Source: Paenibacillus antri (GTDB taxonomy: Bacteria; Bacillota; Bacilli; Paenibacillales; YIM-B00363). From it: a DNA stretch of 64,000 nucleotides. The notes under the pieces were generated by a model that worked only from the letters and a program-made list of their open reading frames with translations, had not been told where the DNA came from and ran no database searches. Shown piece after piece: positions 31,501-40,321 of this stretch. The position numbers were made by a program, and so were the translations under genes. Numbering within the stretch: position 1 is the stretch's first letter; each line of letters opens with the position of its first letter. Location: assembly GCF_005765165.1 (NCBI RefSeq), contig NZ_VCIW01000006.1:62001-126000 (forward strand). The letters run 5' to 3'.

Positions 31501-34500
31501 CAGGACAATATCCGGATCGCGGGCGGAAGCGGGACGATCTCGGAGCCCTACCAGCTTGCGTTCCCGGAAGCGCCCGCGGAGTCGATGAGCGTCGCGTTGG
31601 GGACGCCGTATACATCGGCGAATACGAGCGTGTCGATCGCGTTCGCGCCGAGCCGCAGCTTGGGCGAAGGGGAAATCGTTCGGTTGACGTTCCCAAGCGA
31701 GTTCTACGCCGGCGCGCTTACGCCGGAATCGGGCGTGACGGTGAAGGTGGACGGCGTTCCTTATGCCGCCGAGATCATGCCGATGGAAAGTACGGTCGCG
31801 ATCCTGCTGCCGACCGACGTCGAGTACGGTCAAGAAGTCGTCGTCGAATTCCCGGAGACGGCGGAGATTTACAATCCGTCGTATGCGGAGGAAGGCCCCT
31901 TCGCGTTCGCGCTGGAGATGGATGGCTTCGAAATCGCGTCCGCGGCCGAGGTGAACGTGGCATACGCCCCGCAGCTTACGATAACGGCGGCAGCGGCCGA
32001 GCCGAGCGACTTCCTGGCCGGTCAACGCAGAGACATTGCGTTCACCGTGTCGAACGTGGAAGGCGGACCGTCGGCGGGCGAGGTACGGGTGAGCTTCCAA
32101 GCGATGTCGGCATTCCAAGGACTAACGCTTACGGGCGAGGGCTGGACTTGTACTGCCGATGCTTGTACCCGCTCGGATTCGATTGAAGCGGGAGAGGCTT
32201 ATGAGACAATCATCGCTTCCGTCGACGTGCCGGCCGAACTGACGACGGGCTCGGGCATTCTGTCGGCATCGTTGTCCGGAGGCAATGACGGAACGACGGA
32301 AGACAATAGCGCTTGGTTTACGACAAGTTTGTACGACCTTCCGCGCATCGCCGCGACCACGAATCACTCCGGTGGCGCTTGGCTGAAGAAGGCTTCCGCG
32401 ATCGTCGAGGTCGCGCGAACGACGTACGGAAGACCGCTGACCCCCAACAGCTTCATGTACGCTTGGTCTTCATCGCCGGAGACGCCGGCGTCGGGATGGA
32501 CGGCATTCGCCAGCGGAGATACGATCGAACGGACGGCGGACGGCGTCTGGTACTTGCATCTACAGGCGAGGGACGACCGCGGCAACACGGCGCATGTCGT
32601 TACGGAGGCGTTCCGGGTCGACGCGACGCCGCCGACGTACTCGGTGTTTTTCCTAAGCGGAGGGACGGGGTATAGTCCGGGCGCCTGGACGAAGCATCCG
32701 GTCCAAGCGACGTTCGAGCCGACGGACGGGGAGAGCGAGATCGCTCGCGTCGAGGCGTCCGTGGATGACGGGGCGACTTGGGAGGAGCGCACGTCGATCG
32801 TCTTGTCCGCCGACGGCGAATATAAGTTGAAGTTCAGAGCCTACGACCAATCGGAAAATGTCACCGAAACCGCATCCTTCGATGTGCGGATCGATACGAT
32901 CGCGCCGGTGCTGACGGCGACGGCGACGACGGAAGACGGATTGCCGTACGAGAGCGGCGAATGGACGGCGCAGCGCGTGCGGCTCGAGGCCTCCGCCGGG
33001 GGCGGCGCCGGATCGCCTGTGCGGACGGAGTATTCCGTCGATGGTGCGGTTCCGGCTCCGCTCGATGGGGCGTTGGAGATCGACGAAGAAGGCGAGCATC
33101 TCGTGACGCTCCGGGCGATTGACGAGGCGGGCAACGTCGACGAGATACCATTTTGGGTTCGGATCGACCGGACGGGACCGACGATGACCGTCTCCTTCAA
33201 GACCGCCGACGGTTCCGACTACACGCCTGGGCAGCTGGCGAACCAAACCGTGCTGCTGAAGGAGATGCGCTACAGCGACAACAACGGGGCAGCTCCGATG
33301 GCGGACTTCTCCGTTAACGGGGGAGACTGGCAGCCGATTAACGAGCTGCAGCCGTTCAGCGCCACCGGGGAGTACGAGCTTCGGCTCCGCGCGACGGACA
33401 GCGTAGGGAACGAGACAATCGAGACGTTCCTCATCCGAGTCGCGGCGACTGCGCCGGAGCTGTCTTGGACGGCGAGTACGCTAGCCCCGACCAATGGGAA
33501 CGTGAAGATTCAAGTAACCGCTGCGGACGAGACGATCGTGAAATGGGCCGCGGGCGTCCGGAATGCCGACGATTTCGCGACCGGCGGCACGACGCTGACG
33601 CTTGGATCGGACGGAGCGTATGCGTTCGATGCGACCGAGAACGGCACGTATACGATTTATGCGACGAACGCGTCGGGACTCGCGACGCTTAAAACCATCG
33701 GCATTCATAACATCTTCCGCGAGAATCCTACCGCATCGTTCACGGTTTCGCCGACGGCGGTTACGAACGGCAATGTCGCGGTGCTCGGCGTCGGCCAAGC
33801 GATCGGCTCCGGCAACGGGCTCGGCGCGCTGAAGTGGGCGTACGGCGAACGCGCGATCGAATATTTCGCTTCGGCCGGCGAGACGCTGTCGTACGAGGAC
33901 AACGCCTTCGACTTCGAGGCGACGGAGAACGGGACGTACACGGTGTATTTGTCCGACCTGGCCGGCAACAAGGCGGTGCAGACGATCGAGATCGGCAACA
34001 TCGAACGGAGATCCCCGGTTCTCGCGCTGAGTGCGGGTACGGAAGCGCCGACGAATCAGAGCGTAACTTTGTCGGTGTCCGAATTCGTGTACGGGACGGA
34101 CATCGGCAACGCGCTGGAGACGTTGAAATGGGATTACGGGGCGCTGCCTAAGGAACATTTCGCAGCGGCGGGCGCTTCGATCGATTTGACGACGCGCGCC
34201 TTCGACGTCAGCGCCAACGGGACGTATACGGTGTATGCCAAGGATCGGGCGGGGAACGAGACGGTCGCATATACGACGGTGGATAATATTTACACGACGT
34301 CGCCGACCATTACGATCGCTAGAAACCCGGATGCGCCGACATCGGGCGATGTGACGGTGAGCGTAACCGTATCGGTGTACGGGGCGGACAATGCGATTCA
34401 ATCGATCCAATGGATCGTCGGCGATCAAATCACGGCGCTGCCGGCGGTGGCGGAGCAGCAAGTGGTCGTTCAGGAGAACGGCATGTACACGATCGTAGTG

Positions 34501-35349
34501 ACCGATGCTGCAGGCAATACGATGAGTCAGTCGGTGGGCATCGGTAACATTTTCCGAAATCCTCCGTCTATCGCTCTCGCGCTCTCCCCGGACGGACAGA
34601 CCTACGGGGCGGTGAAGGTGATCGTCGCCGCGGAGGCGATCGGCTCGGGGAATATGCTCACGAGCGTATTGTGGGCTCCCGGAGAGCTTACGGTCGATGC
34701 GTTCCCTACGGTCGGAGAAGCGGTGTTCGGCAGCTACTTCGAGGTGACGGCGAACGGCGCCTATACGGTGTACGCGGAAGACGCCGCCGGCAATCGGGCG
34801 GTACGAACGGTTACCGTCGGCAACATTATGCCCGTACCGGGCGCTCTCGTGCCGCGGGCGAAATACGCCGCGGTCGATGCGAGCGGAACGAAGGTAACGG
34901 TCGTCTTCACGACGCCGCTCGATCGCGAGGGAGCGATTCCGGCGAACGGCTTCGTCTTGAGCGGGGCGAACGCCTTGATCGCTTCGGCGACGGTCGATGC
35001 GTCGGACGACAGCGGACGGACGGTCGTTCTGACGCTGGCGCCGAACGGGAACGACGCGAGCATCGTATGGTCGGCAGATGCTGCGCTGTTCATTCAGAGC
35101 GGTGCGGTCTACTCCTCGGCGGGGATCGGCAATCCGGCGGTCGAAAGCCTGGGGGTCGTGACCCCGGCGAAGCGGGCGGCGCTGATCGAAGCGATCAACC
35201 CGGCCTCCGGCGGCGGCCGAATCGAGATGAGCAAGATGTATGCGTTCTTGATGACGGGCGTCTTGGTCGACGTCAACCAGGACGGCCTCATGGATAAGAG
35301 CGACATCGAGTTCGTGTTGAAGCTGATCGATCCGCGTTTCGTACAATAA
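28519..35349 (+). CDS. Giant secreted NHL-propeller/Ig-repeat protein ending in a dockerin-like module
   Basis: A 2276-aa protein, GTG start after GGGAGAG. Order: signal peptide (about residues 1-35, AQA cleavage); cadherin-like beta-sandwich (38-130); NHL-type propeller (about 150-694, repeats like GNVYVADSGQGEIEKYD); second beta-sandwich (700-795); a DUF6273-like region (805-1020); Ig-like domains; three OmpL47-like repeats (about 1369-1640); five 85-96-residue repeats (starting near 1656, 1747, 1843, 1939, 2026, each ending NGTYTVYAxDxAGN...GNI); an SLH-less tail; and a C-terminal dockerin-like loop DVNQDGLMDKSD (2251-2262). No catalytic domain seen. Likely an extracellular, Ca-binding adhesion or structural protein held by a cohesin (inference). 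Confidence 0.85.
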   Translation: MRKHFRKGAYRWLLAGLIALMSCIPLAGIPVAQAAEGDDLLGGLTVRADGVELELMGYVDGSWEPSFSPYVYHYEVMTGSADTLEVSPQLNVPFVGKLKINGHKATDGEPYTVPLRYGETWIEIDVIGEEYANTYYLKAIRRPFDVNGMSSIPAVAYDLDYPIGMDVDAVGNTYVADFGSHRVVKLSPTGEVLLTIGAFDNNGITESLYYPTAVRVDDEGRIYVSDSANDRIAVFGADGAFLEFRGVGLLNEPEGFAIDAAGNLYVANSGSDRLVALLVGGGTWFWDNDGTLADPMGAAVDAAGNVYVTERFPMMGGDIGVGTVYKVSANGEYLAEFPTTPAPPETSEDGQGEMIDPFENSSTPRDLAIDAGGNLLLLDETKNKIQVFDPASGELLDEWSGIGNQPAGLAVSDDFLYGVQGTLYVTDTGHGTIVKANAFGEARGYFDYPTNVAVDAAGNVYVADSGQGEIEKYDAAGTKMAAYRLENFNPDLVAVSPTGVVYAAEAWAGRIVKFLADGTKDADITVPNELHGIALSKHGNVLATETRYDVGTPVGYVVEYSGASLEQTNLFEADQPRLIAADRKGFIYVSSGINSIQVFSADGTFAYELGVYPGAYDRLDYITGLAVNAAGQVFVGDSENQTLHAFTPDGAYAGGLQHFLPDAEDYPYGLATDAAGDLIVADKNSHRVLRMDLEYENRLSGLHADVGYFLSDFLPQEPNHVLMVPRNAETVELLPSLNDPRARLYVNGALQEDGSAPLEVPLEPGTETQLELRVVNADDEARTYSVRILPELAVSGDAFAALPAGEIVTFADREWMTVGDGSGKLLALEPYGEPTEWDDAFDYNAASSRTDAGYRFDSTHESSLAYRLNTNYLNLLDGEAYRKYWLVSMDIEAPYLLKTGSVVEVDESIEPYIAREKVALLTYAEYKALQSGGWLHPDDPVTGWDERWFLMNPIANAPESNPDWYQYHAFVQNYGSGEVELFHTPFAAKPVIRLQDNIRIAGGSGTISEPYQLAFPEAPAESMSVALGTPYTSANTSVSIAFAPSRSLGEGEIVRLTFPSEFYAGALTPESGVTVKVDGVPYAAEIMPMESTVAILLPTDVEYGQEVVVEFPETAEIYNPSYAEEGPFAFALEMDGFEIASAAEVNVAYAPQLTITAAAAEPSDFLAGQRRDIAFTVSNVEGGPSAGEVRVSFQAMSAFQGLTLTGEGWTCTADACTRSDSIEAGEAYETIIASVDVPAELTTGSGILSASLSGGNDGTTEDNSAWFTTSLYDLPRIAATTNHSGGAWLKKASAIVEVARTTYGRPLTPNSFMYAWSSSPETPASGWTAFASGDTIERTADGVWYLHLQARDDRGNTAHVVTEAFRVDATPPTYSVFFLSGGTGYSPGAWTKHPVQATFEPTDGESEIARVEASVDDGATWEERTSIVLSADGEYKLKFRAYDQSENVTETASFDVRIDTIAPVLTATATTEDGLPYESGEWTAQRVRLEASAGGGAGSPVRTEYSVDGAVPAPLDGALEIDEEGEHLVTLRAIDEAGNVDEIPFWVRIDRTGPTMTVSFKTADGSDYTPGQLANQTVLLKEMRYSDNNGAAPMADFSVNGGDWQPINELQPFSATGEYELRLRATDSVGNETIETFLIRVAATAPELSWTASTLAPTNGNVKIQVTAADETIVKWAAGVRNADDFATGGTTLTLGSDGAYAFDATENGTYTIYATNASGLATLKTIGIHNIFRENPTASFTVSPTAVTNGNVAVLGVGQAIGSGNGLGALKWAYGERAIEYFASAGETLSYEDNAFDFEATENGTYTVYLSDLAGNKAVQTIEIGNIERRSPVLALSAGTEAPTNQSVTLSVSEFVYGTDIGNALETLKWDYGALPKEHFAAAGASIDLTTRAFDVSANGTYTVYAKDRAGNETVAYTTVDNIYTTSPTITIARNPDAPTSGDVTVSVTVSVYGADNAIQSIQWIVGDQITALPAVAEQQVVVQENGMYTIVVTDAAGNTMSQSVGIGNIFRNPPSIALALSPDGQTYGAVKVIVAAEAIGSGNMLTSVLWAPGELTVDAFPTVGEAVFGSYFEVTANGAYTVYAEDAAGNRAVRTVTVGNIMPVPGALVPRAKYAAVDASGTKVTVVFTTPLDREGAIPANGFVLSGANALIASATVDASDDSGRTVVLTLAPNGNDASIVWSADAALFIQSGAVYSSAGIGNPAVESLGVVTPAKRAALIEAINPASGGGRIEMSKMYAFLMTGVLVDVNQDGLMDKSDIEFVLKLIDPRFVQ
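33484..34845 (+). repeat. Five tandem coding repeats of 85-96 residues
   Basis: Diverged in-frame units begin near 33484, 33757, 34045, 34333 and 34594. Each starts APTNG/APTSG-like and ends with an ENGTYTVYA...GNI signature. They look like Ig-like surface repeats. Confidence 0.75.
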
Positions 35350-35360
35350 TGTTTTTCTTG

Positions 35361-35389
35361 GCGGAGCTCCTATGCGGGGCTCCGCTTTC
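35361..35389 (+). terminator. Terminator after the giant gene
   Basis: GCGGAGCTCC (35361-35370) pairs with GGGGCTCCGC (35376-35385), loop TATGC, followed by TTT. The remaining sequence to 35608 is a non-coding leader with a TATAAT near 35505. Confidence 0.7.
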
Positions 35390-35608
35390 TGTTGCGACCA
35401 TAGGTTCCAACTAATTCATTCAAAGCAGGAAAAATGTCGAAAAAAGAAACAGATAAATGCGGTTCAGGCGAATTTTTTTAACCCATTTCTAACCATAGTC
35501 ATGTATAATAACTAAGAATTGCCACTTTTGAACTAGAAGATGGGTCATGTGGCGGATTTATTCATTTTCTTATATATGAATAGTTTGATGGAGGCGAGAG
35601 GAACGTTG

Positions 35609-38600
35609 ATGCGAAGAAGGACATGGTACAACTGGATCAATCGGATGCTGATCTTTACGCTGCTTGTTAGTGGGCTTACGATCCCGGTCGCTCCCGACGC
35701 GGCTAACGCCGAAGGGGCGTGGGAGAACAGCGTCTCCGTGAATGCGACTAGCGATCGTCTGGCTGTAACTTGGGGCCCGTATATCGGGGAACCGACGGTC
35801 GTTTCGTACGCGGTGTACGGCAGTGGGGCTGTAATCGGGACCGTTACGGAAACTTCATTCGATTATTTCCCGCCGGAGCCGGGGGAGTACTCCATTTACG
35901 TTGTGGCTCATTTGGATAATGGGGCGACGGAGTATTCGCAATCGACCTCGGTAATGTTCCTGCCGACGTTCGCGACGTACAGCGGCGAAGTATGGCCGGA
36001 CGAGACGGCGCTTAACATGGGTCCCGGCGAAGACGAAGCGGGGTTGCATGTCGTCTTGGATTGGTACGGCGCGACGTTGAACGCGGATCCAAGCGGGATG
36101 ATTTTGATAGGCTACAATGTGTACTACTCTACGAACTACCAAGCGAGTTGGACTTATCTTGATTTCTACAAGTTCCCAGAAGCGTACATAACTGATCCCG
36201 TCCCCGGCGTGACGGACTACCGCGTCGAGGCGGTTTATAGGGAGACGTCGGCGGGCACGTTCCTCGAATCGACGGACGGTCCGATTCATTCTTTCAACTC
36301 CGGTGAAGAGCCGCCGATGGACGCTGTTACGTTCCCCGACTCCAACATGGAGTCGGCGGTACGCGACGCATTGCACGCAATTGGCGTTTACCCGGCAGCT
36401 AACATAACGGTAACGGATTTATCGGCGCTCCAGAACTTCCATCTTCCGTGGGGAGTAGGAATTACGGATATTGAAGGCATTCAGTACGCTGCCAATCTAA
36501 GTTCAATCTCGTTATCGGCGAATCCGATAGCGGACCTCCCGGATATGACCGGGATGGCGAATTTGCAAAGCTTCAACGCCTTCGGTTCTCCGATCGATGC
36601 CGGAGACCTGGGGAATTTGCCTAATTTAACCTATCTCTTAGAGCTCACCGGAACGAATGTGACCGATATGTCGTTGGTGGCCGATGCGGTGAATCGGATG
36701 ACGATCGGTTCCCTCATGCTAAGAGATTTGGACATGGGGGACAGCGGACTGCAGGCGTTGCTGACCGGTTTATCGGAGACCAGCAAAAATCGAATCAGCC
36801 AGCTTTCGCTCGATAATAACTACATTACCGACATCTCTTCCATAACGCCGCTGAGCTTCCCGATGTTGATGGACCTCAACGTAAGCGGGAACGGCATAAG
36901 CTCCATAGCTTCATTGAGCGGCATGACGAGTATTCGGACCTTGAATGTATCCGGAAACATGATCGCCGATATCGGCGCGTTAAGCGGAATGACCGCGATG
37001 GATTACTTATATCTCTCGAATAACGAAATTTCGGACATCAGTGCGTTAAGCGGCATGACGATGCTTAGAGGCGCGATGTTGGACGGAAACCCGATTACGA
37101 ACATCGAAGCATTAACCGGTTTGAACAAGCTGGAGAGAGTCGATCTGGATTCTACGCATATCACGGATTTGAGCCCGCTTGTTACGAATACGGGCATGAA
37201 TTCGGGAGACGTCTTATTCATTCAAAACATTCCCGGCCTGGATTTGGTGGAAGGGACCGGAAACGCGAATCATATCCAGACGTTGAAAGACCGAGGCGTC
37301 GACGTGCGTCACGACGCCATCGCACCGGCTCCGCCGGCGGATACCGAACCGCCTCTCTTTAATCAACAGACGCTTCGCGTATCCGGCGTCGCCGAGAATC
37401 AACTGACGATTCACTGGGAAGGCGCGTATGACTTCAACGGCGTAGTCGAATACCGAGTGTCGCGCGACGGCAGTCCGATCGCGTCGCTGCCTGGCACGGC
37501 ACGGGAGTTTACGGATGCTGCGGCCACGCCGGGCGTGAAGCATAAATATACGGTGGAAGCGGTCGACGCCGCGAACAATTGGTCGCGGAACGCGCCGACG
37601 GGCATTTTCAAAGCTCACCTGCCGGTCGCGATCAATAATACGGATCCGGCGTTCATCGATCGCATTCGAATGATTACCGGGAAGGAAAGCGGCGAATTGA
37701 CGTCCGCGGATATGATGAACCTTCCAGCGACCGCGTATATGTACGGAGGAGAAGGCAGTAAAATCGTAAATCTCGAAGGGATGCAGTATGCGTATAGCGT
37801 CACGGACTTGCGATTGTATAATAACGCGATTTCCGATTTAAGCCCGTTGGTCGGCATGCCGTTGAATGGGTTGGATTTAGATAACAACCTGATCGCGGAT
37901 CTTGGCGATTTGTTGGATATGTACGGCGCAGGCGCGTTCCAAGGGGAGTATGCACTCATTTATATGTACGACAATCCCTTGGATCTCATGGAAGGCAGCC
38001 AAGCGGTCGCCGATATCGCAACGCTTAAGGGGTACGGAATCGACGTTCGCCATGATCCGATAGTCCCGTTCACGGGGAGCGCGGCACCGGCGATCGAAGC
38101 ATCAAAGACGCATGTCGCGGCAGGAGATCAATTCTCGGTGACGGTCAGCGTGGAAGACGTACCGGACTTGTACGGCTTTGAATTCGAGCTGGCGTACGAC
38201 AAGAACGTGTTGGAATTGGCGAGCGTCCAGGCGAATTCGGAATTTAGAGCCGGCTCCTCGGAGATCGCCCTAATGGATATCATCACGCCGGAGAGCACGG
38301 TCCGCGTTGTCGGCTCCTTGCAGGACGCCGAAGCGGGGCTTGCGCCGAACGGGGAGAGCGTGAAGCTCGTCGACGTTTACTTTAATGTGTTGCAGCCGTT
38401 CCAGCCGCACACAAACATCGCGCTCTTGCACGGCAAGGCGAAGTTCTCGGATTCGGAGTCGGCGCGCTACGTCGCTGTTAGCGACGTGGTACAGACGATA
38501 CTGCCTACGGTGTTCCCGACAACCATCGCGATCGAACCGAACGTCGATGTCTTGAACATGAAGCAGGGTGACGCCGGTATGGCTCTAGGATACGCGTTTA

Positions 38601-39541
38601 CGCCGGCGGATACGACGAACCAAGCCGTGACGTGGTCCTCCGATAACGAATCGGTCGTCACGGTCGATGCCGACGGACGGCTGACCGCGGTCGGACCGGG
38701 AACGGCCCGAGTGACGGTCAGTTCGAATCAGATCAGCACGGTTTCGGATTCGATTCTAATCGAAGTTGCGGCTATTGACGAAGCTTTCGACATTCAGTTC
38801 AGCAAGGAGATGGTCGGACCGGGCGAATTCGTGAAAGCGACCGTGTCGAAGCTGTCGCTCGAGCACGACGCCAGGAGCTTCCGGATCGAACTCGAAGTCG
38901 CGCCGTTTTGGAATGTGTTGGGCGTCAAACCTCATGCGGACATCGCATCGAAGTTGGACGGCTCGCTCGTTTTGGATGTGGAACCCGGCTACTTCTGGTT
39001 CGGAGATACGTATATCGTCTCCGGCGAGCTGGCGGAGGGACAGTCGATCCAAGGCGCGGCGAATCTTTTCACGATCTACGCGGAGGCCGGGGACATATTT
39101 TCGGACGGACCGGATTTCGGAGGTTTTTCGATCGAATCGGAGCCGACGTCCGAACCGGGCGGGCGTTTGCCGTTGTACTTCGGGATTACGGCAGCGCAAA
39201 CGACGGACGTCGAAGGCATCGTTCACCTTCTTGCGGAACCGGCGGACTTCTACGTGCCGATCGTATGGCCGGATGTCGATCAGAATCCCGGCGTCGAGGT
39301 GACCGACCTCGTGAAAGTGGCGAAAGCGTTCGGAACCGTCGTCGATTGGGAGATAAGCGGGGAAGACGGCGGATATACGCCGGAACAGCTTCTCGATTTC
39401 AATGAAGACGGAATCGTCGACTTGAAGGATCTGACCTTCGTTCATATTCGCGTGCTGATTTCTAATGCTCATTTCAGAGAGATCGACCCGGATCGCCCGG
39501 ACGAAAGCGTCGTCCCGTTCCCGGTTCCCGAAACGGTATAA
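35609..39541 (+). CDS. Secreted LRR protein with two cohesin-like domains and a dockerin
   Basis: 1310 aa from ATG 35609 (AGAGGA 6 nt upstream; an upstream extension to 35540 lacks a signal). Order: signal peptide (about 1-33); FN3-like domain (38-118); a second beta domain; internalin-like leucine-rich repeats (about 280-531, units such as SGMTSIRTLNVSGNMIADI); FN3 (about 581-671); a short second LRR block (672-818); cohesin-like domain 1 (about 826-957, YGFEFELAYDKNVLELASV); Big_2 Ig-like domain (971-1056); cohesin-like domain 2 (about 1060-1217); dockerin with two Ca loops, DVDQNPGVEVTD (about 1222) and DFNEDGIVDLKD (about 1264). It can in principle both receive and offer dockerin contacts, i.e. 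an intermediate scaffoldin. Confidence 0.83.
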   Translation: MRRRTWYNWINRMLIFTLLVSGLTIPVAPDAANAEGAWENSVSVNATSDRLAVTWGPYIGEPTVVSYAVYGSGAVIGTVTETSFDYFPPEPGEYSIYVVAHLDNGATEYSQSTSVMFLPTFATYSGEVWPDETALNMGPGEDEAGLHVVLDWYGATLNADPSGMILIGYNVYYSTNYQASWTYLDFYKFPEAYITDPVPGVTDYRVEAVYRETSAGTFLESTDGPIHSFNSGEEPPMDAVTFPDSNMESAVRDALHAIGVYPAANITVTDLSALQNFHLPWGVGITDIEGIQYAANLSSISLSANPIADLPDMTGMANLQSFNAFGSPIDAGDLGNLPNLTYLLELTGTNVTDMSLVADAVNRMTIGSLMLRDLDMGDSGLQALLTGLSETSKNRISQLSLDNNYITDISSITPLSFPMLMDLNVSGNGISSIASLSGMTSIRTLNVSGNMIADIGALSGMTAMDYLYLSNNEISDISALSGMTMLRGAMLDGNPITNIEALTGLNKLERVDLDSTHITDLSPLVTNTGMNSGDVLFIQNIPGLDLVEGTGNANHIQTLKDRGVDVRHDAIAPAPPADTEPPLFNQQTLRVSGVAENQLTIHWEGAYDFNGVVEYRVSRDGSPIASLPGTAREFTDAAATPGVKHKYTVEAVDAANNWSRNAPTGIFKAHLPVAINNTDPAFIDRIRMITGKESGELTSADMMNLPATAYMYGGEGSKIVNLEGMQYAYSVTDLRLYNNAISDLSPLVGMPLNGLDLDNNLIADLGDLLDMYGAGAFQGEYALIYMYDNPLDLMEGSQAVADIATLKGYGIDVRHDPIVPFTGSAAPAIEASKTHVAAGDQFSVTVSVEDVPDLYGFEFELAYDKNVLELASVQANSEFRAGSSEIALMDIITPESTVRVVGSLQDAEAGLAPNGESVKLVDVYFNVLQPFQPHTNIALLHGKAKFSDSESARYVAVSDVVQTILPTVFPTTIAIEPNVDVLNMKQGDAGMALGYAFTPADTTNQAVTWSSDNESVVTVDADGRLTAVGPGTARVTVSSNQISTVSDSILIEVAAIDEAFDIQFSKEMVGPGEFVKATVSKLSLEHDARSFRIELEVAPFWNVLGVKPHADIASKLDGSLVLDVEPGYFWFGDTYIVSGELAEGQSIQGAANLFTIYAEAGDIFSDGPDFGGFSIESEPTSEPGGRLPLYFGITAAQTTDVEGIVHLLAEPADFYVPIVWPDVDQNPGVEVTDLVKVAKAFGTVVDWEISGEDGGYTPEQLLDFNEDGIVDLKDLTFVHIRVLISNAHFREIDPDRPDESVVPFPVPETV

Positions 39542-39561
39542 TTTCATAGCTTGTGCAGCTG

Positions 39562-39604
39562 CGACAGCCCACACCGACGAACGGCATGTGGGCTGTCGTT
39601 TCTT
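39562..39604 (+). terminator. Terminator after LRR/cohesin gene
   Basis: A 12-bp stem CGACAGCCCACA (39562-39573) / TGTGGGCTGTCG (39587-39598) is followed by TTTCTT. It may attenuate rather than end transcription, as the next start is only 36 nt downstream of the stem. Confidence 0.8.
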
Positions 39605-39633
39605 ACAGTAACTTATGGAGGGGAGTTCCATTC

Positions 39634-40299
39634 ATGAAAAATTGGATCCTGCTGCTTGTCACCCTCTGTCTAGCGGCGCTGCCAGCCGCTCCGGCGCTCG
39701 CCGCCGAGTCGACGGCGACGGTCGGGATCTCCGTCGCAGCGCAACAGCAAACCGTCGGCAAACCGTTCGACGTGCATATTGCGATAAGCGATGCGGCGAA
39801 TCTTGCAGGGATTTCCTTCCGGCTACGGTATGACCCCGCGAAGCTGCAGCTTGCGAAGAGGACGAACGGCGAACCGATGGTGCAGTTCGCGTCGGGCTTC
39901 CAATTCTTCGGCGGCAGCACGGTCAACGAAACGACGGGGACGTTGGCGTATCCATTGTTATACGATAAGCCGACGGCTTCCGCGCCCGTGAACTCGAGAG
40001 TCATGACGGTGACGTTCGTTCCCTTGACGTCGGAGCGCGTGCAGGTGCAATTGGAGCACATTTCGGTCATGAATTATTTGTCCAGCTCGATTCAAAAAAA
40101 TACGCAAGCGAGCGCCTCGGTATGGGTCGGACCGGCGCTGCCGAAATCCCCGGACGAACCGAAATTTTCGATCAAGAGCGCTATGAGTCTTATTCGGGGG
40201 ACCGGCGGAGCTTTGGTCGATTTTAATGGAGACGGAACCGCCGATAAGTCGGACATGGTGTACGTGCTGCAGCAAGTCGAACCTCGAGGATTCAACTGA
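39634..40299 (+). CDS. Small secreted cohesin + dockerin adaptor protein
   Basis: 221 aa from ATG 39634 (GGAGGGG about 9 nt upstream). Signal peptide (about 1-24, cleavage near ALA); a single cohesin-like domain (about 26-168, with LAGISFRLRYDPAKLQLAKR and a following beta-rich half); and a C-terminal dockerin-like module: degenerate helix FSIKSAMSLIR, then the Ca loop DFNGDGTADKSD (196-207) and a helix ending PRGFN. The size and two-module make-up suit an adaptor that extends a scaffold. It is 22 nt upstream of the SLH-cohesin gene, probably the same operon. Confidence 0.82.
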   Translation: MKNWILLLVTLCLAALPAAPALAAESTATVGISVAAQQQTVGKPFDVHIAISDAANLAGISFRLRYDPAKLQLAKRTNGEPMVQFASGFQFFGGSTVNETTGTLAYPLLYDKPTASAPVNSRVMTVTFVPLTSERVQVQLEHISVMNYLSSSIQKNTQASASVWVGPALPKSPDEPKFSIKSAMSLIRGTGGALVDFNGDGTADKSDMVYVLQQVEPRGFN

Positions 40300-40321
40300 G
40301 GAAAGGAATTAATCGTAGACG

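Noticed and set aside
33481-35346. 621-codon minus-strand frame
   Set aside because: Mirror of the Ig-like repeats of the giant surface protein; periodic because the coding strand is.
35540-35608. 23-codon extension of the LRR/cohesin protein
   Set aside because: It would bury the signal peptide; ATG 35609 has a better-placed ribosome site.
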